The position numbers and the translations under genes were made by a program. Shown one piece after another: positions 1 to 8,273 of a DNA stretch of 35,755 nucleotides. The notes beneath the pieces are model-generated. The model made no database searches. It was not told the origin of the DNA and saw nothing but the letters and a program-made list of their open reading frames with translations. The number at the start of each line of letters is the position of its first letter. Position 1 is the stretch's first letter. This stretch comes from Paludibacter sp. (GTDB lineage: Bacteria; Bacteroidota; Bacteroidia; Bacteroidales; Paludibacteraceae). The stretch lies in assembly GCA_029973975.1 (NCBI GenBank), contig JARKQF010000276.1, positions 1 to 35,755 on the forward strand, in the 5' to 3' direction.

Positions 1-105
1 AATTCAGCGGAAGCAGCACCAGTTTGAGTATTACCTGAATTTGTGCCTAACAAAACTATTTGTTTGTGTCTTTAGCTATTCGCTTTTAGTTTTTCGCTCG
101 CCGCT

Positions 106-1812
106 TTACGCTATCTTATACTTATCCACTTGCTCCACATCGAAATTCTTGATGAAAGTAGCATGTTTTCTGACTTCCACTTCTGCATAACGTTGGTAAA
201 CCTCTGCTGATTTGCGGAACATGTCATCGCGGCTTGCATCGATGATGAGCAGGTAGGTCATGATGATGTGACCGGCCATTTCAACCAAACGGCGCGCCTG
301 AAAGTCGATATATTCCGGATTTTTTGTTTCTGTAACACGGTTTGTGGAATTCTCCAGCAAAGTAGTCATAGTAATCAGCTTCTTCCGCAAAGAATGAAAT
401 TCCGGATTAATCGGTTGAGCCTCGTAATACCTGATTTGTTTGAGGTAATTGCCGGTGGTGACGTGGCGGATGGCCGCAACAGTCTGTAACTGGGAAGTTC
501 CCTCGTAAATTGTCAGGATACGGGCATCGCGATAGATGCGTTCGCAGGCATAGTCTTTCATGAAACCCGAACCTCCGTGTACCTGGATGCTGTCGTAGGC
601 ATTCTGGTTGGCAAATTCACTGGAGAACATTTTCAGAATCGGTGTAAAGGCATCGGCCAGTTTCTGATATTCTTTATAATCAGCACGTTCTTCCGGTGTC
701 AGCTTGCGTGTTGCTTCGATGGCTTCGTATGCTTTGTACACATCGACGAAACGGGTGGTTTCGTACAACAAGGCACGCGTAGCATCCAGTTTGGCCTTCA
801 TCAGAGAAATCATTTCATACACAGCCGGGAATTCGATGATGGCTTTCCCGAATTGTTTGCGTTCGCGGGCATACGCGATGGCTTCGTCGTAAGCAGCCTG
901 AGAAACACCAACCGATTGTGCGCCAACACCTAAACGGGCGCCGTTCATCAGCGACATCACATATTTAATCAGACCCATGCGGCGGGTTCCTACCAATTTG
1001 GCCGGTGTGTTGGTAAATACCAGCTCGCAGGTTGGCGAACCTTTGATACCTAATTTATTTTCAATACGACGCACTTTAATCGTGTGGTCAAAATTATTGT
1101 CCGCCACGAAATACGATAAACCACGTCCGTCAGTAGAACCTTCTTCCGAGCGGGCCAGTACCAGTTTGATTTGTGCATCGCCGTTGGTAATGAAGCGTTT
1201 TACACCATTCAGGTACCATACTCCATCGTGCTCATTGTATGTAGCTTTGAGTTGTACAGCCTGTAAATCGGAGCCTGCATCCGGCTCGGTCAGGTCCATT
1301 GAACAGGTTTCGCCCTGGCAAACACGAGGCAGGAATTCAGCTTTGATGCTTTCGTCCGCAAATTCAGCAATGGTTTCGGCGCAGTCCTGCAAGCCCCAGA
1401 TATTGGCAAAACCCGCATCGGCGCGCGACACCATTTCACCACCCATGATGTAAGGAATCATGGAGAAATTAAGACCTCCATACTGACGTGGCAGTGACAT
1501 ACCGTATAGGCCTGCCTGAGCAAGCGCATCGTGGTTTTCCTGGGTGCCGCGGGCGTATTTTACACGGTTGTTGATTACCTGCGGACCTTCATGATCCACG
1601 CTTTCAGCATTCGGAGCTATGATTTCGGCGCAAATTTCACCGATAATTTCTAATACTCTTTCGTAGTTGTCGATAGCATCTTCAAAATCACGCGGTGCGT
1701 AATCATATTGATCCTTCTCAACAAAATTCTGCTCCTTAAGAGCAACAATCTTTTGCATCAACGGATGCGAAAGCTGGAATCTTAATGCCGGATTATTATT
1801 GTAGTAGTTCAT
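106..1812 (-). CDS. acyl-CoA dehydrogenase with extended C-terminal domain
   Basis: Flavoprotein that oxidises a (probably short-chain) acyl-CoA to the enoyl-CoA and passes electrons to the EtfAB encoded just upstream. The 568 residues show the usual order: helical N-terminal domain, a beta domain around residues 168-260 with the FAD-binding stretch MDLTEPDAGSDLQ (172-184), and a helical domain with ARERKQFGKAI (315-325). The expected catalytic base is E437 in RILTIYEGTSQ. About 120 residues follow this point, which is longer than classical 380-residue enzymes and fits the subgroup with an added C-terminal acyl-CoA dehydrogenase domain. It is the last gene of etfB-etfA-acd, starting 1 base after the etfA stop, so it is surely co-transcribed. 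Substrate chain length cannot be read from the sequence; a role in butyrate-type fermentation is inferred from the Etf linkage. Confidence 0.93.
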   Translation of the reverse strand: MNYYNNNPALRFQLSHPLMQKIVALKEQNFVEKDQYDYAPRDFEDAIDNYERVLEIIGEICAEIIAPNAESVDHEGPQVINNRVKYARGTQENHDALAQAGLYGMSLPRQYGGLNFSMIPYIMGGEMVSRADAGFANIWGLQDCAETIAEFADESIKAEFLPRVCQGETCSMDLTEPDAGSDLQAVQLKATYNEHDGVWYLNGVKRFITNGDAQIKLVLARSEEGSTDGRGLSYFVADNNFDHTIKVRRIENKLGIKGSPTCELVFTNTPAKLVGTRRMGLIKYVMSLMNGARLGVGAQSVGVSQAAYDEAIAYARERKQFGKAIIEFPAVYEMISLMKAKLDATRALLYETTRFVDVYKAYEAIEATRKLTPEERADYKEYQKLADAFTPILKMFSSEFANQNAYDSIQVHGGSGFMKDYACERIYRDARILTIYEGTSQLQTVAAIRHVTTGNYLKQIRYYEAQPINPEFHSLRKKLITMTTLLENSTNRVTETKNPEYIDFQARRLVEMAGHIIMTYLLIIDASRDDMFRKSAEVYQRYAEVEVRKHATFIKNFDVEQVDKYKIA

Positions 1813-1813
1813 C

Positions 1814-2833
1814 TTATTTGCTGTTTTTCTTGTAGTACTTAATCATTTTGGGGACAACTTCTTCCACGTTACCCGTAATCACATAATCGGCTATGGCGTT
1901 AATGGGCGCATCCGGATCATTATTGATGGCGATGATCATGGCGCTTTCCTGCATCCCGGCAATGTGCTGGATCTGTCCGGAAATACCACAAGCGATATAG
2001 AGTTTCGGACGAACCGTGGTGCCGGTCTGACCGATTTGTCTTTCGTGTTCAGCCATTCCTGAGTCAACTGCTGCACGTGAAGCGCCTACTTCACCTCCCA
2101 GTACAGCTGCCAGATCATACAGCATTTTGAAGTTTTCTGCACTTCCCATACCGTAACCTCCGGCCACAATGATAGGAGCAGCTTTCAGGTTTACTTTCGA
2201 TTTTTCCATGTGACGCTCAATAACCTCAATCACGAAATCGGTGTCGGAAACATATTTTGAAACGTCTAATTTTACTGTTTTGCCTACATGTTTCGCATTG
2301 CGGATTTCTTTCTTCATAACACCTTCGCGCACGGTTGCCATTTGCGGACGGCAATCCGGATTCACAATGGTAGCCACGATATTGCCTCCGAAAGCCGGAC
2401 GAATCTGATATAACAGATCGTTATAAACTTTACCTGCTTTCTTATCTTCATAAGTTCCGATTTCAAGGGCGGTACAGTCAGCAGTCAAACCACTGAACAA
2501 GGCTGATGAAACCCTCGGACCCAAATCACGTCCGATTGAAGTCGCACCCATCAGGGCAATCTGAGGTTTTTCTTCTTTGAAAAGATTTACCAAAATTGAA
2601 GTATGAGGCAATGTCGTATAAGGCGACAAGCGTTTGTCGTCGGCCAGATACAAAGTATCAACGCCATAAGGGAAAACCTGCTCTCCGATTTTATCCAGCT
2701 GATAACCTGCTGCAACAGCTTCCAGTTTGCATTGCTGCTTATCGGCCAGTGTGCGTCCTTTGGTCAGCAGCTCCAGACTAACATCTGCTACGATGCCGTC
2801 TTCAATTTCTAAATATACAAATATGTTATTCAT
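1814..2833 (-). CDS. etfA: electron transfer flavoprotein, alpha subunit
   Basis: Alpha subunit of the cytoplasmic FAD/AMP-containing heterodimer that accepts electrons from acyl-CoA dehydrogenase. The C-terminal FAD domain is clear: VRPKLYIACGISGQIQHIAG, then IIAINNDPDAPI and ADYVITGNVEEVVP, which together form the EtfA signature. Length (339 aa) is normal. The N-terminal half (about residues 1-200) is the usual ETF fold that packs on EtfB. It lies between etfB (100 bp upstream) and the dehydrogenase (1 bp downstream). Whether this ETF is of the electron-bifurcating type cannot be decided by eye; a second FAD site would have to be modelled. Confidence 0.96.
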   Translation of the reverse strand: MNNIFVYLEIEDGIVADVSLELLTKGRTLADKQQCKLEAVAAGYQLDKIGEQVFPYGVDTLYLADDKRLSPYTTLPHTSILVNLFKEEKPQIALMGATSIGRDLGPRVSSALFSGLTADCTALEIGTYEDKKAGKVYNDLLYQIRPAFGGNIVATIVNPDCRPQMATVREGVMKKEIRNAKHVGKTVKLDVSKYVSDTDFVIEVIERHMEKSKVNLKAAPIIVAGGYGMGSAENFKMLYDLAAVLGGEVGASRAAVDSGMAEHERQIGQTGTTVRPKLYIACGISGQIQHIAGMQESAMIIAINNDPDAPINAIADYVITGNVEEVVPKMIKYYKKNSK

Positions 2834-2933
2834 TTTTTTTTGATGTCTGCGGTCTATAGTATCCAGTCTACGGTCTTGTTGTGCAGTACAGATCTTATGA
2901 CTATTGACTGCCGACAGTAGACTGTTGACTTAA
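2834..2933. repeat. degenerate GTCTA/TAGAC-rich spacer between etfB and etfA
   Basis: This 100-bp gap inside the etf operon is full of short GTCTA, AGTCT and TAGAC words. The left part (GGTCTATAGTA, CAGTCTACGG) is roughly inverted relative to the right part (GACTATTGACTG, CAGTAGACTG). It resembles the spacer at 14550-14640 in word content, so both may be worn copies of one dispersed palindromic family. Being transcribed, it could form RNA secondary structure that shifts the etfB:etfA ratio; that is inference. Confidence 0.4.
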
Positions 2934-3806
2934 TTAACCGATTGTGTGGTTAGCAATTAGTTCTTTGATTAACTCTTCGATTTCACCATCAGCAGGCGTT
3001 AGGCGCTTGCTTTCTTTGGCGGTAAACACAACACTTTCGATTTGTTTAACTTTGGTGGGCGAACCGGAAAGTCCGAGCCACTGTGGTTCGTGTTCAATAT
3101 CGGAAGCCCCCCATTCAGCAATGTTGAGGTAGGGATGTGTTTCATACAAATCAGTATAATCGGTAGAAGAAGCCTGACGCTCACTAACCGTTTTGGCATT
3201 TTTGTATTTCAGGGTGAGTTTGGCGTGACGAGGACGACAATTGGCAGCAGAACCATTTACGGTAATAACTGTGGGCAGAGCGCCTTTAACTACCTCAACT
3301 CCTCTTTCCAGACGACGTTTAACGGTAATTTTTCCTTTCGACAAGTCAAGAATTTCTTCCGCGTAGGTAATTTGTGAGAGTCCCAGTTTCTCTGCAACCT
3401 GCGGACCAACCTGAGCGGTATCACCATCGATCGCCTGACGACCGCAAATGATTACGTCCACTTTGCCGATTTTACGAATGGCGGCGGCAAGGGCATAAGA
3501 AGTAGCGAGGGTATCCGAACCGGCAAACTCACGTCCGCTCAACAGATAGCCTCCATCGGCTCCACGATACATACTTTCACGGATGATTTCGGCAGCACGG
3601 GCGGGTCCCATTGTCAGTACATGAACCTGTGCGCCTTCAACTTTAGATTTTAAACGAAGTGCCTGTTCGAGTGCGTTGAGATCCTCCGGATTATAGATGG
3701 CAGGAAGCGCGGCGCGGTTAACCGTTCCGTCGGCTTTCATGGCATCTTTCCCAACATTACGCGTATCGGGCACTTGTTTTGCAAGCACAACAATATTAAA
3801 ACTCAT
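2934..3806 (-). CDS. etfB: electron transfer flavoprotein, beta subunit
   Basis: Beta subunit of ETF, first gene of the etfB-etfA-acyl-CoA dehydrogenase operon. The start MSFNIVVLAKQVPDT is the classic EtfB opening with the AMP-binding region. NPEDLNALEQALRLK and AIDGDTAQVGPQVAEKLG are family landmarks, and RLERGVEVVKGALPTVITVN matches the family signature near residues 165-184. Length 290 aa is slightly above the 250-260 of mitochondrial-type EtfB and is usual for anaerobes. Translation starts about 100 nt downstream of a promoter at 3910-3943. No Shine-Dalgarno is evident, as is normal in this phylum. Confidence 0.96.
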   Translation of the reverse strand: MSFNIVVLAKQVPDTRNVGKDAMKADGTVNRAALPAIYNPEDLNALEQALRLKSKVEGAQVHVLTMGPARAAEIIRESMYRGADGGYLLSGREFAGSDTLATSYALAAAIRKIGKVDVIICGRQAIDGDTAQVGPQVAEKLGLSQITYAEEILDLSKGKITVKRRLERGVEVVKGALPTVITVNGSAANCRPRHAKLTLKYKNAKTVSERQASSTDYTDLYETHPYLNIAEWGASDIEHEPQWLGLSGSPTKVKQIESVVFTAKESKRLTPADGEIEELIKELIANHTIG

Positions 3807-3909
3807 TTTGCGTATTATTATGGTTAATAAATAAATTTATTTCATTTCAATGAACAGGCTCCGATTTCGCCCAAAAGGAGAGTGTTTACCGGCTTATAAA
3901 AAACCCGTA

Positions 3910-3943
3910 CAAAAATAGCAGTTTTTGTTGAACATGCAACAAA
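3910..3943 (-). promoter_or_regulatory. promoter of the etfB-etfA-acd operon
   Basis: Read on the minus strand there is a -33 element TTTG (3943-3940), a 22-nt spacer and a -7 element TATTTTTG (3917-3910). This matches the Bacteroidota consensus TTTG-N(17-23)-TAnnTTTG in both boxes. Transcription should start near 3903, giving a leader of about 97 nt before etfB. Confidence 0.72.
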
Positions 3944-3950
3944 AACCTGC
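3918..3950. promoter_or_regulatory. inverted repeat over the etf promoter spacer, candidate operator
   Basis: Arms GCAGTTTTTGTTG (3918-3930) and CAACAAAAACCTGC (3937-3950) are reverse complements except for one extra base in the right arm, with a 6-bp centre. The repeat fills the spacer and -33 box of the etfB promoter, a position where a repressor would block RNA polymerase. The regulator is unknown; a fatty-acid or acyl-CoA-responsive TetR-type protein would be a reasonable guess, but none is encoded here. Confidence 0.45.
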
Positions 3951-4069
3951 ACAAAATTTTAATAATGTGCAGAAAAAGGGTGCTGTTACCACCAGAACCG
4001 CCGCTTCAGAATAAAAGATGTTTGTGAAAAAGATAGTCCGGCGGAATAGCTTCTTCTTGTATATAATTA

Positions 4070-4105
4070 TGTCGTTCCGAGTGAGCGCAGCGAAGAGAGG
4101 AATCT
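4070..4105 (+). repeat. dispersed repeat, TGTCGTTCCGA...GGAATCT type
   Basis: A 36-bp unit beginning TGTCGTTCCGAG and ending AGAGAGGAATCT. It shares beginning, end and a central GAAG with two units inside the palindromic element at 5455-5481 (inverted) and 5566-5592 (direct). Units of this type recur in intergenic DNA of many Bacteroidota genomes. No gene is implied. Confidence 0.55.
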
Positions 4106-4151
4106 GGAGTACAGTTGCAGTGAGTGATTAATAATTTCTATCAGCAGAAAA

Positions 4152-4185
4152 ACAACGCGGGACTTTTCACAAAGTCCCGCGTTGT
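4152..4185. terminator. perfect 15-bp hairpin, possible bidirectional terminator or palindromic repeat
   Basis: ACAACGCGGGACTTT (4152-4166) pairs without mismatch to 4171-4185 over a 4-nt loop TCAC. On the minus strand the stem is followed by TTTTC, so it could terminate leftward transcription; on the plus strand there is no immediate T-run. No gene lies directly upstream on either strand, so a role as insulator between the divergent units or a dispersed palindrome is equally possible. Confidence 0.5.
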
Positions 4186-4374
4186 AAATAGGTATTAGTT
4201 TTTTTAAGGTATAAAAAAGATTGTGTTGTTTAGTTAACGCTTGCAAAGAAAAGCTGAATTTTGTTTCAAAACAAATGAAAAAACATGTTTTACAACCTGT
4301 TTTTTGCGTTTTATGCTCAAAAACATACTTTTTTTGATAAAAAACACTAAATATATATTTTTATAAAAAAGCTG

Positions 4375-4382
4375 TATCTTTG
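4375..4382 (+). promoter_or_regulatory. -7 element of the glutaminyl cyclase promoter
   Basis: TATCTTTG fits the Bacteroidota -7 consensus TAnnTTTG. It lies 20 nt before the start codon at 4403, implying a very short leader. No clear TTTG -33 box is present at the right distance; the upstream DNA is very AT-rich. Confidence 0.45.
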
Positions 4383-4402
4383 TTCGGCAAAATGAATATG
4401 CA

Positions 4403-5374
4403 ATGATAAGAAAAATTTATGTATTACTGATAATCGCGTCGTTTTTTTCTTGTAAACAACAGGCAAAGCCGCTTGCTTCAAATGAAAATGCAGTTAATAT
4501 CCCGGTCTTTTCTGCTGATTCGGCATATCAATATATACAAAAACAGGTTGATTTTGGTCCGAGAGTTCCAAATGCGCCTGCGCACAAGGCGTGTGCAGGG
4601 TATTTGGCCGCATCGCTCCGCAGTTTTGGGGCGGAAGTAACAGAGCAAAAGATAAAACTGACTGCTTTCAACGGCGATGTGCTGGATGCTGTTAATATTA
4701 TAGGATCTTTCAATCCCGGCTCCTCACAGCGGATTTTACTTTTTGCGCACTGGGATAGTCGACCTTGGTCGGATCATGACCCCGACCCGAAAAATTATAC
4801 CAAACCTGTGTCGGGAGCTAATGATGGGGCAAGTGGAGTAGGCGTGTTACTTGAAATAGCCAGACAAATGGGTTTGCAATCGCCCCGTTTAGGTGTGGAT
4901 ATAATATTTTTCGATGCGGAAGATTACGGAGCTCCTGAAAATTACAGGGGTGATGCGGTCGATTCATGGTGTCTGGGTTCACAGTACTGGGCGAAAAATC
5001 CGCATGTACAAGGTTATCGGGCTAAATTTGGAATTTTACTGGATATGGTAGGTGCAAGAGATGCCAAGTTTTATCGGGAACATATCTCTGATTATTACGC
5101 ACGCAATGTAGTGGATAAAATCTGGAATACAGCTGCAAATCTGGGCTTTGATAAGTATTTTATCAATAAGTCAGGAGGCTCTGTAACAGATGACCATTTG
5201 TATGTGAATCAGATTGCCGGAATTCCCAGCGCTAATATTATACAGTATGACCCACTGAGTGAAAAAGGCTTTGGTGATTACTGGCATACGGTAAACGACA
5301 ATATGAGCAATATTGATAAGGAAACTTTGTTTGCCGTTGGTACAACAGTGCTGCATGTGGTTTATAATGAATGA
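4403..5374 (+). CDS. type II glutaminyl-peptide cyclotransferase, M28-fold lipoprotein
   Basis: Predicted periplasmic enzyme that converts N-terminal Gln of exported proteins to pyroglutamate. A lipoprotein signal ends at FFSC with C17 as lipidated residue. The catalytic domain has the M28/type II QC fold markers: AHWDSRPW (115-122), GANDGASGVG with D141, FFDAEDYG with E173, LLDMVGARD with D214, and DDHLYVNQIAG with H265. D141, E173 and H265 are the likely single-zinc ligands. A QC normally binds one zinc, unlike two-zinc M28 aminopeptidases, and the Asp after E173 in place of a second Glu resembles Bacteroidota QCs. An M28 aminopeptidase is the main alternative. In this phylum signal peptidase I often cleaves before Gln (the Q-rule), which gives this enzyme a broad substrate set, including several products of this window. 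Confidence 0.82.
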   Translation: MIRKIYVLLIIASFFSCKQQAKPLASNENAVNIPVFSADSAYQYIQKQVDFGPRVPNAPAHKACAGYLAASLRSFGAEVTEQKIKLTAFNGDVLDAVNIIGSFNPGSSQRILLFAHWDSRPWSDHDPDPKNYTKPVSGANDGASGVGVLLEIARQMGLQSPRLGVDIIFFDAEDYGAPENYRGDAVDSWCLGSQYWAKNPHVQGYRAKFGILLDMVGARDAKFYREHISDYYARNVVDKIWNTAANLGFDKYFINKSGGSVTDDHLYVNQIAGIPSANIIQYDPLSEKGFGDYWHTVNDNMSNIDKETLFAVGTTVLHVVYNE

Positions 5375-5383
5375 TAATTTTTA

Positions 5384-5689
5384 ACCATATAAGTCAATTA
5401 AGTTACATATAAGCTTTTTATATAAATTATCACTATTGTCCGGAAAAAAATATTAGATTCTTCGCTATGCTCAGAATGACAGTTCTTTATATTGATTTAT
5501 GCAAGAGAGGGATTAGCTGGAGGCAAAGCTGTCAGCTAACCCTCTCTAAAAGATAAATTCTCGATTGTCATTTCGACCGAAGGGAGAAATCTATGTTGTA
5601 AAATATTTACCGGACAACAATGAAAAATTATAAGGTGATAAGCAAAAACGCAATAATAACTTATATGTAACTTAATTGACTTATATGGT
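5384..5689. repeat. 306-bp palindromic (MITE/REP-like) element with perfect 30-bp terminal inverted repeats
   Basis: The 30 bases at 5384-5413 are the exact reverse complement of 5660-5689. Moving inward, CACTATTGTCCGG (from 5431) faces CCGGACAACAATG, the dispersed units 5455-5481 and 5566-5592 face each other, and at the centre AGAGAGGGATTAGCTG (5504-5519) faces CAGCTAACCCTCTCT (5533-5547). The whole piece can therefore fold into one long hairpin. It carries no ORF. It fills the gap between the cyclase gene and proB and must be crossed by, or contain, any proB promoter. Related copies occur at 6778-6807 and 15622-15725. Confidence 0.85.
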
Positions 5690-5699
5690 ATATTTAAAT

Positions 5700-6776
5700 A
5701 TGAAATACAAAAAGATAGCAGTAAAGATAGGAAGCAATGTCCTGACCAGACCGGATGGAACACTGGATATCACCCGGATGTCGGCGTTGGTGGATCAGGT
5801 GGCTGCATTGCACAAAAAGGGAGTTGAAATCGTGTTGGTTTCATCCGGCGCTGTAGCTTCGGGGAGGAGTATTATGGGAGTGTCGAAGAAAATGGACGTG
5901 GTAGATCAACGTCAGCTTTTTTCGGCAGTAGGTCAGGCTAAACTGATTAACCATTACTGGGATTTGTTTCGGGAGCATGGGATTACGGTAGGGCAGGTAC
6001 TCACCATGAAAGAGAATTTCAGCAGCCGCCGGCATTATCTCAATCAGCGGAATTGCATGCAGGTGATGCTTGATAATAAAGTTATTCCCGTTGTAAATGA
6101 GAATGATACTGTCTCTGTTTCGGAGCTGATGTTTACTGATAACGACGAATTGTCCGGACTGATTGCCTCGATGATGGATATGGAAGCATTGATTATCCTG
6201 AGCAATATTGACGGTATTTTCAATGGATCACCCGATGATCCCAATTCAAAGGTGATACGGGAAATCAGAAAAGGCGAAGATGTGTCTGATTTTATTCAAT
6301 CTTCGAAATCATCTTTCGGGAGAGGAGGTATGGCAACCAAGACATCTATAGCGCGTAAAATTGCTGATGAAGGAATAGAAGTCTACATTGCCAACGGAAA
6401 GAAGGAAAGTATACTGATTCGGTTGTTGGATAAAAAATCGGACGTGGTATGCACACATTTCGTAGCGTCCTCGGATACCGTATCTTCTGTAAAGAAGTGG
6501 ATAGCCCATAGTGAGGGTTTTGCCAAAGGTGAGATACATGTGAATGAAAATGCCGCGAAAGCGCTGACAGGAGAAAAAGCAGTCAGTTTGCTTCCCATTG
6601 GAGTTACGGCAATCTCAGGAGAATTTGAAAAAGATGATATAGTAAAAATTATAGATGAAAGCGGGAAATTTCTGGGTGTTGGTAAAGTCCAGTACGACAG
6701 CGAAAAAGCCCGCGAACTAATCGGAAAAAAAAATCAAAAACCGATAGTACATTGTGATTATCTATATTTAGAATAA
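5700..6776 (+). CDS. proB: glutamate 5-kinase
   Basis: Catalyses ATP-dependent phosphorylation of L-glutamate, the first step of proline synthesis. From the start MKYKKIAVKIGSNVL the amino acid kinase domain covers about residues 1-255: KIGSN (phosphate binding), VLVSSGAVASGR, NENDTVSVSELMFTDNDELS (glutamate/Mg site) and GRGGMATKTSIA (nucleotide loop). A PUA domain follows (about 270-358, EGFAKGEIHVNENA to LGVGKVQYDSEKA), typical of full-length ProB that is feedback-inhibited by proline. An in-frame ATG lies upstream at 5676 but inside the terminal inverted repeat of the 5384-5689 element, so 5700 is preferred. ProA follows 45 bp downstream; its substrate is the unstable product of this enzyme. 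Confidence 0.95.
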   Translation: MKYKKIAVKIGSNVLTRPDGTLDITRMSALVDQVAALHKKGVEIVLVSSGAVASGRSIMGVSKKMDVVDQRQLFSAVGQAKLINHYWDLFREHGITVGQVLTMKENFSSRRHYLNQRNCMQVMLDNKVIPVVNENDTVSVSELMFTDNDELSGLIASMMDMEALIILSNIDGIFNGSPDDPNSKVIREIRKGEDVSDFIQSSKSSFGRGGMATKTSIARKIADEGIEVYIANGKKESILIRLLDKKSDVVCTHFVASSDTVSSVKKWIAHSEGFAKGEIHVNENAAKALTGEKAVSLLPIGVTAISGEFEKDDIVKIIDESGKFLGVGKVQYDSEKARELIGKKNQKPIVHCDYLYLE

Positions 6777-6777
6777 A

Positions 6778-6807
6778 CTAATATGTTACTTATATGACTT
6801 ATATGGT
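6778..6807 (+). repeat. solo copy of the 30-bp CTTATATG terminal repeat
   Basis: 28 of 30 positions match the right-hand terminal repeat of the element at 15622-15725, including the octamers CTTATATG spaced 9 bp apart and the ending GGT. No inverted partner is found between proB and proA, so this is a half-element. It begins 2 bp after the proB stop. Confidence 0.75.
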
Positions 6808-6821
6808 TTAAATAAAGTATT

Positions 6822-8054
6822 ATGAACTGGAAACAAAACTCCCTCAACGCTTCGCGTACATTAAATTTAGTGACTGACGACACCATTAATCAGGTACTAC
6901 TGGATCTGGCTGATGCTGCCGTTGCCAATACTGGTCGTATCCTGACTGAAAACGTAAAGGATTTAGCCATGATGGATAAATCGAACCCGATGTACGATCG
7001 TTTGTTGTTAAGCAAAGAACGCATCGAAGGTATTGCTGCCGATATTCGCAATGTGGCGAGTCTGCCTTCTCCGATCGGTAGGGTGAAAATGGAAACTGAT
7101 CGTCCTAATGGAATGAGAATTACGAAAGTTAGTGTGCCTTTCGGGGTGATTGGAATTATATATGAAGCCCGTCCGAATGTCAGTTTTGATGTCTTTTCGC
7201 TTTGTCTGAAATCTGGGAATGCCTGTGTGCTAAAGGGTGGAACAGATGCTTATAACTCAAACAGAGCTATTGTGGATCTGATTCAGGAAGTGTTGGTGAA
7301 GCATGGCCTGGATAAAAATATCGTGACCCTGCTTCCTGCCGGAAGAGAAGCCACAGCCGAATTGATGAACGCAGTGGGTTATGTGGATTTGATTATTCCG
7401 CGGGGAGGAAAAGGACTGATTGAATTTGTGCGAGATAACTCCCGAATCCCTGTGATTGAAACAGGTGCAGGCATTTGTCATACTTATTTTGATGAATTCG
7501 GGGATATGGAAAAAGGTAAATCTATCATTTTTAATGCTAAAACCCGCCGGGTAAGTGTTTGTAATGCATTGGACTGTTTGGTGATACATACATCCAGACT
7601 GAAGGATCTACCAGCTTTATGTGCAAAATTAGCAGAAAAAAAGGTGATTATTTATGCAGATGAACCTTCTTATGCTGTTTTAAAAGATAATTATCCATTT
7701 TTAGAGCATGCTGTTGCGGAAAGTTTCGGAACCGAGTTTTTAGACTATAAAATGTCGGTTAAAACCATTTCGTCCGTTACCGAAGCTGTTGACCACATTT
7801 CAGTTAACAGTTCCAAACATAGCGAATGTATCATCAGTGAAAACGAACAAAATATTCGGTATTTTGAAAAAATGGTCGATGCAGCCTGCGTTTACACCAA
7901 TGTTTCGACTGCTTTTACCGATGGTGCACAGTTTGGTCTCGGTGCTGAAATCGGCATCAGTACACAGAAAATGCATGCACGTGGCCCCATGGCATTAGAA
8001 GAGCTTTGCTCCTATAAATGGATTATAAAAGGTGACGGGCAAACGCGTTCTTAA
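6822..8054 (+). CDS. proA: glutamate-5-semialdehyde dehydrogenase (gamma-glutamyl phosphate reductase)
   Basis: NADPH-dependent reduction of glutamyl 5-phosphate to glutamate semialdehyde, second step of proline synthesis, cytoplasmic. Aldehyde dehydrogenase fold of normal ProA length (410 aa). Landmarks are [20 protein letters not shown], the cofactor segment [27 protein letters not shown], and the catalytic Cys in [17 protein letters not shown]. The C-terminal end [19 protein letters not shown] is the ProA signature. It follows proB in the same direction; no proC (pyrroline-5-carboxylate reductase) lies in the window. Confidence 0.96.
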   Translation: MNWKQNSLNASRTLNLVTDDTINQVLLDLADAAVANTGRILTENVKDLAMMDKSNPMYDRLLLSKERIEGIAADIRNVASLPSPIGRVKMETDRPNGMRITKVSVPFGVIGIIYEARPNVSFDVFSLCLKSGNACVLKGGTDAYNSNRAIVDLIQEVLVKHGLDKNIVTLLPAGREATAELMNAVGYVDLIIPRGGKGLIEFVRDNSRIPVIETGAGICHTYFDEFGDMEKGKSIIFNAKTRRVSVCNALDCLVIHTSRLKDLPALCAKLAEKKVIIYADEPSYAVLKDNYPFLEHAVAESFGTEFLDYKMSVKTISSVTEAVDHISVNSSKHSECIISENEQNIRYFEKMVDAACVYTNVSTAFTDGAQFGLGAEIGISTQKMHARGPMALEELCSYKWIIKGDGQTRS

Positions 8055-8105
8055 ATCCTTAAATACAACATTCACAGCTTTGTAATTAAAATATTTTTCG
8101 ATTTT

Positions 8106-8137
8106 TTTGCATATTCGAAAATATTTGTTTTCCTTTG
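8106..8137 (+). promoter_or_regulatory. promoter of the RRM RNA-binding protein gene
   Basis: TTTG (8106-8109), 20-nt spacer, TTCCTTTG (8130-8137). The -33 box is exact and the -7 box differs from TAnnTTTG by one base. Start near 8144 would leave a leader of about 130 nt, unusually long next to the 240-nt coding region and reminiscent of cold-shock mRNAs. Confidence 0.5.
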
Positions 8138-8273
8138 TCGCTGAGAATGATGCGTAATATATCGCAAGGTTATTTCCGACTCTTACCTAAGGGCAGGTTT
8201 TGTTTTAACCAGAACGTTTGTTTATGCTGTTCTTAAAAGGTTTATTTTATTCATTTTATTTTTTTATTTTTTT

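Larger units (their letters stand above)
3951..4402. other. gene-free interval between divergent etfB and glutaminyl cyclase
   Basis: About 450 bp with no credible ORF. It contains a dispersed repeat copy (4070-4105), a perfect hairpin (4152-4185) and an AT-rich promoter region for the gene at 4403. The remainder shows no tRNA-like fold or coding bias. Confidence 0.6.

Noticed and set aside
1-105. Possible gene ends at the left edge: a plus-strand frame closing with TGA at 25-27, or a minus-strand open frame over 1-60.
   Set aside because: Too short to judge, no start codon visible and no recognisable motif.
577-1453. Several long open frames on the plus strand across the acyl-CoA dehydrogenase gene.
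   Set aside because: They are antisense shadows of a well-supported gene, with no recognisable domain.
5384-5689. CRISPR-like repetition in the proB upstream region.
   Set aside because: Repeats are inverted and nested, not evenly spaced direct repeats, and no cas gene is present.
5676-5699. Upstream in-frame ATG for proB.
   Set aside because: It lies in the terminal inverted repeat of the palindromic element; the ProB fold begins at the ATG at 5700.
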